Source: Caprella mutica
Lineage: Eukaryota; Arthropoda; Malacostraca; Amphipoda; Caprellidae
Assembly (NCBI GenBank): GCA_947561585.1
Contig: CANNZV010001127.1
Span: forward strand, 62,001 to 126,000
DNA: 64,000 nt
Direction of reading: 5' to 3'
Part shown: positions 12,227 through 23,160 of the stretch, one piece after another
How the letters are laid out: the number at the start of each line of letters is the position of its first letter
How positions within the stretch are numbered: position 1 is the first letter of the stretch
Made by a program: the position numbers and the translations under genes
Notes under the pieces: generated by a model
Seen by the model: only the letters and a program-made list of their open reading frames with translations
Told to the model about the DNA's origin: nothing
Databases searched by the model: none

Positions 12227-13312
12227 TAGGACACTTCGTTCACGGACAATTTGTTCACGGACATTTCATCCAACGGACATTATGTCCAGTGGTCTACGAA
12301 CATTTCGTAATTGCCAGGAGTAAATATATAATATTATTTTAGTGATTTAAGCTGATCCATTTCATATGAAAACATAAAAAATGTTCATCTATCGGTTACA
12401 GTTATACAATTAGATATGCCAAAAGGATTGACAATATCTTTAAGTTATTTACCTCCTTTAATATTTTGCATTAATTAATGAGTTATGAGTATCCATTACA
12501 TACAACTGAAAAAACGTGGTAGTAACGAGACTAAATATAAGGAAACGTAAAAGAGGGAATAAAATAATTACAATAGATGTAAATACTAATTATTATATAT
12601 GGGTTTATTGTGAGTCAGAAAATATAGATCAGTCTTATTACACGGATGATTTTACGTTCAAATAATTAAACGTAACACCAAAATTACAAAATATTTAGTT
12701 ATTCTTTTATATCATATTTAATTATCATTCACTTGTTTAGTATAATTTTATACACATATGTATGTATTTTATGTACTCATGACCTGTGAAAAAATATGTT
12801 TTAAAAAACAAATTTCTGAACCAATGTTGCTTCTAATAACCCAATTATTGTTTCTAATAACCTTCTAAATAGCCTATTAATTATTTCTATTGATGACCTA
12901 ATAACCTATAATAATCTAATCTACGCTTTTTATGGCGAATTTGTTAATATACAAAATATACAATCTCCTTTTTCTATTTGTACTGTAATAACTTCGAGAC
13001 ATGCCTCGCTATTATTACTAATTTAATGAAAGCGGGGTCCACTAAAAACGAGCAAGGACTGCCTGTTTATCATTAACAAGATTATTCAGTTTTTTTGTTT
13101 TACTGTTGCCGGCCAGCAAAAGCAGGAGAAGAAGATTGCTATTAGAATTAAGACAATGACCATGAATTTCTAATGACTAACACCAAAAGGTATTTTCTAC
13201 TATAATATTGTAGAATATATATAGATAATGCATAATATAAAAAATATACACATTATAGATATAATGCAAAGAAAGCATTTCGTGGACGAATTGTCCGTGG
13301 ACGAAATGTTGC
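12227..13312. mobile_element. Foldback-like element I with GGACA-type subrepeat ends
   Basis: The left end (12227-12312) holds tandem degenerate 15-bp units such as GGACACTTCGTTCAC and GGACAATTTGTTCAC. The right end (about 13279-13310) holds the inverted form (GTGGACGAATTGTCC, GTGGACGAAATG). Candidate flanking repeats are ATAATATTG (12212-12220) and ATAATAGTG (13316-13324). They differ by one base and do not abut both ends symmetrically, so the target site is uncertain. The 1-kb interior shows no transposase. Two further elements of the same build are at 28113-28975 and 29132-29760. Confidence 0.55.
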
Positions 13313-15189
13313 GCGATAATAGTGATATAGATGTTAGTTGCAATAAGACTTATGATTGCATTTGGTTACAGTTATGTTGTTCTTTGTATGTTCCCCATGA
13401 AAAAATAATGTCTCAATATAGTACGATTGGTGTTCATGGTATGTTTTGGTAATATATCTTCCATATTTTGTACCTCTGTTAGGAGTTGAAGAGAGAGGCT
13501 ACATATGCAGTCATGCACCCTTGTGTAGGACAGGCTGTTAAAACTGAGAACCAAATATAATCGTGGTGAGGTATCGGTTGTTTCCTTTACTATGTAATTT
13601 CTCTGGAGTTGTTATTTTTCTATTGTTCCCCCGTCATTTGTTCTCTGTCTCTCTGAAAAGATCTGAATGTTCGCCATAGATAAACAAGAGCTGGACGTTC
13701 GGCATAGTTCCAAATAACACCGTTAATATCTCCCTGTGCTGGTGAATGGTGTAGCGACTGCAGTATGGCTCTGTATTACTCCTTTATCGATATTATGCTA
13801 TAATAGACTGGTGATAATTTGCTAGGACATTACGGTGGAACTCTTGCTAGTTGACTGAATGATTATACTGAAAGGTAAACATATTTATACCCTTTCAAGA
13901 TTTTGTAACCTTTTCTAATTTTAGCAAAATATATTTCAGAATGCATTTCTCCTAGCTTTACTGTGTATAGGCACATGAATCTTTTGAATAGTAAGTACTC
14001 CAATGAATTTAATGTACTAAAAAACATTCCTCCTGATCACTTCTACGAGTTCAATAGTCCAAATGATCTCCGAACTGAGAAATATTTCTATTCCAAGCAA
14101 TAAAATCGTGGAGAAGATCTATGGGTGACATTTTAATTTAATGAACTAACATTTATTTGGCATGAAAGACACCCGTCTGATTTGTACCTTGAAATACAGA
14201 TTTTATTTATTTATCTTCTCGGATATCTATTTTAAAAATAAAACCTTTTTTATACTTGATTGAAAATTCTTATTCGTTGTAATTTTAATCTGATTATTTT
14301 TTATCTTATTTTTTCTATTTCTTTTACCTTTTATCGGTTTTTCTATATATAATTATTACCTATTAAATTATCCAATTTCATCTAAAATTTAACCTTCCTT
14401 ATTTTTTTGGTTTAGCCGCTACAGGTCCCAGAGAAAAATTTATTGCGGCACCGAAAAGATTACGAAGTCTTTTCTTCTCAATCTTACACGACAACATTCT
14501 AACTTTTTCTCTTGGTGATGTTGTTAGTATGAAACTAAACACATTCAATTTATCTTTATTCTTCATAGTGCTACGAATGAATTAAATCACTTGTAGATAA
14601 AATGCAGACCTTTCTAAATAATGTAACATTTTAAAAATGACATAATGAATGCATAGCGCCGTGTAATTGGATTTACACTCCATTTATAAAGAAGAAGTGA
14701 CAGTCGATTGACTTTGAATGATTTAAATACTCTGCTAAAAGTACTGCACATTTAAATATACTATTTTAGAGCAGCACAATTCTGACATCTATTTGGAATA
14801 ATAAACTCAATTGGAGAAGTACCTATTTATTCAATTTGAGGTAAAATATCTTGAGAAAAAAAATTAGAAATTATGTAATTGTAAGAAAATTAGTTGAAAT
14901 ATTATAATTTGAAGTGAAATATTTAAGAAACCTACATTTTGGATACTACTTTAAAATAGGAAAACAGATTAAAATAGTATTTTAATGGATTCAATAAATC
15001 GTCAGTAGCTACAACAGATCGATTTTATCGTAAAATATCGATCATAATTTTTCGATTAATCAATATATATATAATCGATTACACTCGCAGATCAAAAGTA
15101 AATGATCGGACATATCAATTTCATGTCTGTATGAACTGCATATGCAGATATCATATCAATTTAGTGTGTCGAGATATGCAATTGAAAAG
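13313..15189. other. Intergenic, no gene seen
   Basis: AT-rich DNA without supported exons. Around 15000-15070 there is a cluster of ATCGAT-type motifs (CGATCGATTTTATCG-like, AATCGATT), probably incidental. Confidence 0.5.
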
Positions 15190-15430
15190 TTATGAATGCG
15201 AAAGGAAGTTTCTTGAGAAAGCTGGTCGAAGAAGCTGCATCACAAGATTGGTCGAATGGAACATTCTTTAAGCTCCTCCAGAGGATTTTCGTCTGACTTC
15301 CACTAAAAAAATTGAAGATTATAATTAAAGACTTGCGACTTTCGATTGATGGTGGGCAACTGGGTTGACGTCCCTTTAAAATTTTAAGGATCTGTTCGAA
15401 GAACTGCAGATTCAGACTGTATATTTTATG
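15190..15430 (-). repeat. Dispersed repeat, copy 1 of 2
   Basis: This stretch aligns with 26465-26685 over about 220 bp. Shared blocks include GGTCGAAGAAGCTGCATCAC, GATTGGTCGAATGGAACATT and GAAGAACTG. Divergence is substantial, with small indels. Read on the minus strand some blocks look weakly protein-like, but stops interrupt every frame. The origin is not recognised. Confidence 0.65.
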
Positions 15431-15903
15431 AGAAAGTATATGGACTGACTTTTAAAAAATAAAATAATCTTCTGTCTAGCGCACAGATTAAGGTTATTCA
15501 TTTAAAGGTGACAGCCACACTGCATATTAATCTGCTATCCCGAACTTTACAAAGATGAGACAATAGTTTCCATTTCCTGATTAGACAAAAGAGATTTCAC
15601 TAAGTTTATGATATGAAAACAAAACTGTTAAAAAAACATCAATAAATTTTACAGCTTTATATCAACTCAATAAACAATTCAAATAAACAATTCAAATATA
15701 CGTTTAATTAAAACACTATTCTGTTAATGATAGTACTAATAATTACTCAGGGAGAAAATTATAAAGCCAAGAAGTTTATGAGATGTCACTTCTTATTCTT
15801 CGGTGTCCCTCATAACTTCTTCTTTATAAGGACAATACTGTGGTCCTCTCCTAGGAAATAAATCTATAATTGAGCAGCCAGGAGCGTGAAATGGACCTAA
15901 TTA
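15431..15903. other. Intergenic, no gene seen
   Basis: AT-rich DNA leading into the satellite array. No exon or inverted repeat was found. Confidence 0.5.
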
Positions 15904-17190
15904 AGCTCTACAGTGAGGCATGCCTCATTAACCTCTACAGTGAGGCATGCCTCATTAACCTCTATAGTGAGGCATGCCTCATTAACCTCTATAGTGAGGC
16001 ATGCCTCATTAACCTCTATAGTGAGGCGTGCCTCATTAAACTCTATAGTGAGGCATGCCTCATTAACCTCTATAGTGAGGCGTGCCTCATTAACCTCTAT
16101 ATTGAGGCGTGCCTCATTAAACTCTATAGTGAGGCGTGCCTTAGTAACCTCTATAGTGAGGCATGCCTCAGTAAAAAATTACAGTGAGGCATGCCTCATT
16201 AACCTCTATAGTGAGGCATGCCTCATTAACCTCTATAGTGAGGCATGCCTCATTAACCTCTACAGTGAGGCATGCCTCATTAACCTCTATAGTGAGGCGT
16301 GCCTCATTAAACTCTATAGTGAGGCATGCCTCATTAACCTCTATAGTGAGGCGTGCCTCATTAACCTCTATAGTGAGGCGTGCCTCATTAAACTCTATAG
16401 TGAGGCGTGCCTTAGTAACCTCTATAGTGAGGCATGCCTCAGTAAAAAATTACAGTGAGGCATGCCTCATTAACCTCTATAGTGAGGCATGCCTCATTAA
16501 CCTCTATAGTGAGGTGTGCCTCATTAAACTCTATAGTGAGGCGTGCCTCAGTAACCTCTATAGTGAGGCATGCCTCAGTAAAAAATTACAGTGAGGCATG
16601 CCTCATTAACCTCTATAGTGAAGCGTGCCTCAGTAACCTCTATAGTGAGGCATGCCTCAGTAAAAAATTACAGTGAGGCATGCCTCATTGACCTCTATAA
16701 TGAGGCATGCCTCATTAACCTCGACAGTGAGGCATGCCTTATTAAACACTACAGTGAGGCATGCCTTATTAACCTCTATAGTGAGGCATGCCGCATTAAA
16801 CACTACAGTGAGGCATGCCTCATTAAACACTACAGTACGGCATGCCTCATTAAACACTACAGTGCGGCATGCCTCATTAAACACTACAGTGCGGCATGCC
16901 TCATTAAACACTACAGTGCGGCATGCCTCATTAAACACTACAGTGAGGCATGCCTCATTAAACACTACAGTGCGGCATGCCTCAGTAATCACTACAGTAC
17001 GGCGTGCCTCGGTAACCTTAGTGAGGCATGCCTTATTATCCTCTACACTCTACTGTGAGGCATGCCTCAGTAACCACTACACTAAGGCATATGCCTCAGT
17101 AACCACTACACTAAGGCATATGCCTCAGTAACCACTACACTAAGGCATATGCCTCAGTAACCACTACACTAAGGCATATGCCTCAGTAAT
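15904..17190. repeat. 27-bp palindromic satellite with higher-order structure
   Basis: About 45 tandem copies of a unit near 27 bp: CTCTATAGTGAGGCATGCCT then CATTAAC. Its core TGAGGCATGCCTCA is a perfect 14-bp palindrome. A variant junction (GTAAAAAATTACAG) recurs at 16171, 16442, 16578 and 16660. It delimits blocks of about 271, 136 and 82 bp, that is 10, 5 and 3 monomers plus one base. From about 16730 the linker changes to AAACACTACAGTG. From about 17060 the unit becomes 29 bp with the core AGGCATATGCCT, also palindromic. The open frames on both strands over this array are repeat translations, not genes. Confidence 0.95.
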
Positions 17191-17669
17191 GCCGTTAGGA
17201 GATGGCCTTCATTAAAGGCTTATCAGATCTCTAGGTTAAGTGTTCAGTAAGTCAGGGATTATCTATCCTGCTAATTATAATCGGATAGTTCTTGCAAATT
17301 ATTAGATATAATACTATATATTCAAGAAGTTACTTGTATGTATAAAAAGAGAAAATTATCGATATAATCAAGTTTCTAAATTTTTTTTGTGGTCATGATT
17401 AATAAACTTTTATAAGTTATGGATATTTAATGATGAATTTAAATAGAAAATATTTAAATAAGTCAAATATTTAAACATTATGTAAAACAATGTAATTAAA
17501 AACCACAGTTGTCGAATAATAATTAAAAATCATTGATCTATTTCAACAGTTAAACATTAAGAGTTACTAACTTCTACTAATTGAGGTTTGATTAGCTTTT
17601 TAAATTGGATATCCATTGCATTCTTCATTATTGAAGCCATTTTTGGACGAGGGAGTACAATCTTCAAAC
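17191..17669. other. Intergenic spacer between two satellites
   Basis: AT-rich DNA without recognised features. Confidence 0.5.
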
Positions 17670-19110
17670 TTCAATGATTATAATGATAATGATTATAATG
17701 ATTATAATGATAATGATTATAATGATGATGATTATAATGATAATGATTATAATGATAATGATTTAATGATGATGATTATAATGATAATGATTATAATGAT
17801 AATGATTATAATGATAATGATTATAATGATAATGATTTTAATGATAATGATTATAATGATACTGATTATAATGATAATGATTATAATGATAATGATTATA
17901 ATGATAATGATTTTAATGATAATGATTATAATGATAATGATTATAATGATACTGATTATAATGATAATGATTATAATGATAATGATTGTAGTGAAAACGA
18001 TTATAATGATAATGATTATAATGATACTGATTATAATGATGATGATTATAATGATACTGATTTTAATGATAATGATTATAATGATGATGATTATAATGAT
18101 ACTGATTATAATGATACTGATTATAATGATGATGATTATAATGATAATGATTTTAATGATAATGATTATAATGATACTGATTATAATGATAATGATTATA
18201 ATGATAATGATTATAATGATAATGATTATAATGATAATGATTATAATGATAATGATTTTAATGATAATGATTATAATGATAATGATTATAATGATACTGA
18301 TTATAATGATAATGATTGTAGTGAAAACGATTATAATGATAATGATTATAATGATACTGATTATAATGATGATGATTATAATGATACTGATTTTAATGAT
18401 AATGATTATAATGATGATGATTATAATGATACTGATTATAATGATACTGATTATAATGATGATGATTATAATGATAATGATTTTAATGATAATGATTATA
18501 ATGATACTGATTATAATGATAATGATTATAATGATAATGATTATAATGATAATGATTATAATGATAATGATTATAATGATACTGATTATAATGATAATGA
18601 TTATAATGATACTGATTATAATGATAGTGATTGTAGTGAAAACGATTGTAATGATAATGATTATAATGATACTGATTATAATGATAATGATTATAATGAT
18701 ACTGATTATAATGATAATGATTATAATGATACTGATTATAATGATAATGATTATAATGATGATGATTATAATGATAATGATTATAATGATGATGATTATA
18801 ATGATAATGATTATAATGATTATAATGATAATGATTATAATAATTATAATGATAATGATTATAATGATAATGATTATAATGATAATGATTATAATGATGA
18901 TGATTTTAATGATAATGATTATAATGATGATGATTATAATGATAATGATTATAATGATAATGATTATAATGATTATAATGATAATGATTATAATGATAAT
19001 GATTATAATGATGATGATTCAAATGATAATGATTATAATGATAATGATTATAATGATAATGAATATAATAATAATGATTTTAATGATAATGATCCATAAT
19101 GATAATAATG
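17670..19110. repeat. 15-bp satellite (TGATAATGATTATAA) with a 330-bp higher-order repeat
   Basis: About 95 copies of a 15-bp unit with variants (GATAAT, GATGAT, GATACT, GATTTT). A rare variant, GATTGTAGTGAAAACGA, occurs near 17984, 18314 and 18629. The order of the variant units after the first two is the same for roughly 330 bp, showing duplication of a 22-monomer block. Because 15 is divisible by 3, an open frame of 503 codons (17616-19127) runs through the array. Its translation is Met/Ile-only repeats and it is almost certainly not a gene. Confidence 0.95.
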
Positions 19111-20475
19111 ATTCATTTTGCTTATAAATATAATGAAATAAGAAGATCGGTTCACATTATAAGTCAGTGTTATTGAAAGTCTCAGGTAACGTACGTTTAC
19201 CATTTGCGTTTATTTCCAAAATAAAGAAAAACCTACACTATTTCAACAGTAAAGCTCACATCACCAAACTGTCTTACAAAGAGACACGATTGCCTTTTCA
19301 GTTTTCTGGCTTCAAATTAGATAAGATAAACCAAACAAATTTCAACAAGCAACATCTCCGCGTCAAATTCAACTAATTTTTCGTTAAATTTACTGCAATA
19401 TTCTACAGCATAACTCTAATGAATATCAGATAAATTGTACATAATGAACAAATTAAAAAGGTTAGATAAGTGTAAATATTGACAGTTAAATAAGGATTTT
19501 TGTAATAATAAAGTGATCCATTAAGAATTCAATGAATTTATTGATTTCGCGATTATTTTCAAATTTCAGTAAGTAATATTAATATGTATACTGATTTAAC
19601 CAAATTGGTTTATACTCACAAAGAACTAATATTAGTGACTAGTAGCTATATAATGATATTGTAATAAATAAATTGTCTGATGGACCATCTACATTTTATG
19701 TTACTCCCTCATTGGCTGCTAATTATCTTATGTTAAATAATGTTATCTTAAACTGTTATCTTTAAAAAAGATTACATTTATTGTCCATTGTATAAATATC
19801 TTCTCACTACATTTCAATTCAAACTGAGCACATGACCATTTAATCGTTAGAACACCAGTGTTTTCTTAACTAGAACAATTTAAGGTTAACGTTTCGAATT
19901 CAGAACATGATGTAACGATTAAAACATTGTCTAACTAATTTTTCGTTTGCTCTGACGTCAAGTGTACATCTTGTATGCCATTAAAGAGTGAAGCGCTCAA
20001 ATATACAATCCGATTTACCTTCAAAATTGGGTCCTTCAAAGAGAATTCTATTCGGTATATGAATATATAATGAATGTATTCAATGTATTTCATCCCCAAA
20101 TACATGTTCACTAAAATCTTCGAAAGGAAAATATCTTAAAAAGCTATTTTTGTGTCATTGATTTATATTTAGTGAATCATTTGGGTTTAAGTTTATGTCT
20201 AACTATGCATTAAATGAGGATATATTCAGGTTATCATATACTATATACAATGAGAAATTAACTGTAAGTTGTGGACAGTATATTAGAAAAATTGTCAATG
20301 TATAACGTGATAAAAAATGATTTAAAAAAATCGATTATTACAAACTAGTTAAATTTCGTCGATTAATCAAATTAGTAGTGTTATATATGAAAATTTATTT
20401 ATTGAACATGCTAAACAATTTCAATGAGACACCAAAATACCAAACTGATGTACTATATAATATATATGCATATGC
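19111..20475. other. Intergenic, no gene seen
   Basis: AT-rich DNA. A 69-codon frame at 19167-19376 follows the satellite but has no domain or splice partner that I recognise. Confidence 0.5.
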
Positions 20476-20683
20476 TTTAAAGGGATAGTAAAGTCAAAAT
20501 CAAACAATCGCCAAATTTATTTTAAATCGATTCAGAATATTTAATTATGTAATATTTTAATGCTCATTTATTTTTAAAATGTTCATATAAAAAGTATATA
20601 ATAAAATTAGCGACACCTAGCGGAAGTATTATCACTCATTAGTATGTACGTGAGTGTGTTTGTTGTTTACTGCCCCCTTTAAT
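20476..20683. mobile_element. MITE with TTTAAAGGG-type ends
   Basis: The left end TTTAAAGGGATAGTAAAGTC and the right end (read inverted, TTAAAGGGGGCAGTAAACAA) form imperfect inverted repeats about 207 bp apart. The interior carries GCGACACCTAGCGGAAG. There is no coding capacity. The ends resemble those of the larger element at 51917-52517. Target-site duplication is not clear. Confidence 0.55.
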
Positions 20684-21032
20684 GTAATATATCATACTAT
20701 AAATATTTTCATTAAATGAACCTAAAGATTGTACCTCATCAGAACAAATAAAATATGCTATTTTTCTGTATATATTTTTATGCTCGTATTAAACTAACAT
20801 GCACTACTTCTACTAACCAAATCAAATAATGAAAATCATGCATAATTCTTAGACTAAAATAGAAAGAAAATCTATTTATAGAGAAGCAGGGTGATTTATC
20901 TTCATTTTCTATATGCTCGATAAATATGGATTACATTAAATATCAACTGACATTGTAGATACATTTTTTAGATATATATGTTGCTAATGTACTCTATGAA
21001 TAAATAAATAAAATGTTCTATTGAAATACAAA

Positions 21033-21182
21033 TATAGTAGAACTCTTCTATAGTGGACTCTATAGTTAATGTAGAGTGCTTATAGTAAGGAATACCCCGT
21101 ATAGTGAACAAATTTTCTTTAGTTTACAATGAGATGTTCTTTCGTATTTTAAGTTAAGTCAACTATAGAGGAGTTCTACAGT
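21033..21182. mobile_element. Pogo-like MITE, internally deleted copy
   Basis: The left end TAGTAGAACTCTTCTATAGT and the right end, inverted (ACTGTAGAACTCCTCTATAG), match the family at 4485-4692 and 44132-44334. The copy is about 150 bp, shorter than its relatives. Confidence 0.65.
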
Positions 21183-21715
21183 ACTAAACCACTTGTTTTA
21201 AATGAAAAAAATTAGTTATTTAATTTCACTTGCAAAGTTAAATTACATATTAATAGCCTAATATATTGAACTGCCAATCATCAACAGAGTACTTTAATAA
21301 ATTATATAAAAGTTTATTATTAAATATGTTCATAATGTCATTTTAATTTGCATTCACTGATTATCAAATTATAGATGAGGATTGCAAGATTTTTTTATTC
21401 CCTATCGTCAGATGTAAACATTGTATAAAATACATGTAATATTTTGCGGGAACATTTAATAGTTTTTCAAAACAATCATCTTAGTTTAAGTAACGTATTG
21501 GTAAACACAAGGTATCAGGTTCGATCATAATTGTTTGTGTCATCATTTTATTTGTAATTATGATCTCAGCATGTGCGGATAATTTTATAGGAAATATTAT
21601 AAGCAGGTAATTACACTAACATTTTGATAACATTAAGTTATAAGTTAAATTTCACATATAAGTAATTATTTGATGAAAGTCGGTCCAACGACTTCAAACG
21701 GTGGAGTTGCAAGAA

Positions 21716-21905
21716 ATATTTATCCATCGTATTCAAGACACTATAAGACGTTTTGTATCCATCGTATTCAAGACTTTATAAGACGTTTTGTATCCAATGT
21801 CTTCAAGACATTATATGACGTTTTGTATAATTGTCTTCAAGACATTATAAGACGTTTTACATGCTTCGTCCTAAAGACGTACATTGGGAAGACGTCTTTA
21901 ATAGC
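21716..21905. repeat. Tandem repeat of about 36 bp with AAGACGTTTTGTAT
   Basis: Three to four imperfect copies of a unit containing TTCAAGAC and TATAAGACGTTTTGTAT, ending in inverted motifs (AAGACGTCTTTAATAG). Related AGACGT/GACGAGG motifs recur at 22780-23160, so the two blocks may be ends of one larger decayed element. That link is inference. Confidence 0.6.
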
Positions 21906-22779
21906 TCTTGGTTTAAGACATGAGTTGACAGTAAGTCTTTAAACGTCTGATACTATCGTTTCTGCGCTAGAGAAGGACATCCTCTTCAATCTCATGTTCG
22001 AAACAATGTATTTAGTTTGCTGGGATATTATAATATTGTCATTCAATATATTCATTCAAAATTTCAACATTTTCTAAGAAACAAATAACCAAAATCTGCA
22101 AAATCGAATATTCCTTAACACTATGATAGGGAAAATTTATTGAAAATATCGAAGGAATTAGGAACCGAGAAATAAAGAAAAATAAGATGCTTTTCTCATA
22201 CTGAATAACAATGAACTATCAATCATAAATTCTACGTTATAAGTCATTTTCTATGCGCGGTAAGTTCGATGGCGTACAGATGAGCTCCATACGCCAGACT
22301 ATAAAATTGACATCAAATGTGAGGAGAAGATCAAATTTCTCATTATTTACAAACGTGAAAGCCTTTGTGATCCTCAGGGCAAATGGAGATAAAGGGGATA
22401 CCTATGTAAGGAGCATACTAATTTACCATTGCGCCCCTGATTTATTGCTAGAAAGATTGATCATCATTGTTGAAAATATATAGTACGTAGACATGAAAAT
22501 TGAAATCTTATATTCAACAAATTTTACAAAATGAAGCACACGATTTCATTCATAAATTATTTTTTACAATTATTTTTACCAAAATAAATAGAATTATTGT
22601 GATTCTTAACTATAAATAACAAGACGTTTTTTTCAATTCATTGAAATTGATTTAAACTAATAATAACAAGATATGAGCATTATTCGAATTATTGTTCTAA
22701 TTTATTCCAGCAAACTAAATATATATTTTCCAACGTGGGATTACAGAGTAATTCTACAATGCCGAGAGAGTAAATATTT

Positions 22780-23160
22780 TCAGACGTCTAATTATCATCC
22801 TGAATTTTACAGACAGAGGATTTATATAAACGTATTGAGACGTTTTGCCTCGCACTTCCTGAAGACGAGGGACACATATGTATGTTAGACGTCTCAAAAA
22901 GTCACGCCTGCCACCGTCTTGAAGACGAGGGATACCGCAGGATGGTTTACAATGTAATAAAGTAAGAGCGATAATAATAGAATGATTACATTCCTTTATT
23001 TATACTGACGAGAGAGATACCTAGTTAATTCGACGACGGACTTAAACGGGATTCGATACCGACGTGGGACCCATATGCGTAACATTTAACATCTGTAGAC
23101 GTGGGATTCTCTTCGCAATCCCACGTTTAATGAGACGTTGGACCTAGGTAGGTACCTTGT
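22780..23160. repeat. Degenerate GACG-rich repeat block
   Basis: Recurring motifs TGAAGACGAGGGA (near 22860 and 22920), AGACGTCT (near 22785 and 22889) and GACGTGGGA (near 23062 and 23099, with its inverted form TCCCACG near 23120). The pattern resembles subrepeat-built element ends but I could not define boundaries. Confidence 0.4.

Noticed and set aside
15870..17131. Several overlapping plus-strand open frames and one minus-strand frame with LYSEACLIN-type repeats
   Set aside because: They are translations of the 27-bp palindromic satellite. The period is a multiple of three, so no stop arises.
15904..17190. CRISPR-like array (regular short direct repeats)
   Set aside because: Repeats are contiguous with no unique spacers, and the genome is eukaryotic.
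17616..19127. 503-codon open frame
   Set aside because: It is the 15-bp satellite read in one frame. The translation is Met/Ile repeats without a domain, and alternative frames are equally open.
21505..21525. GGTTCGA tRNA B-box-like phrase
   Set aside because: No A box or cloverleaf can be built around it.
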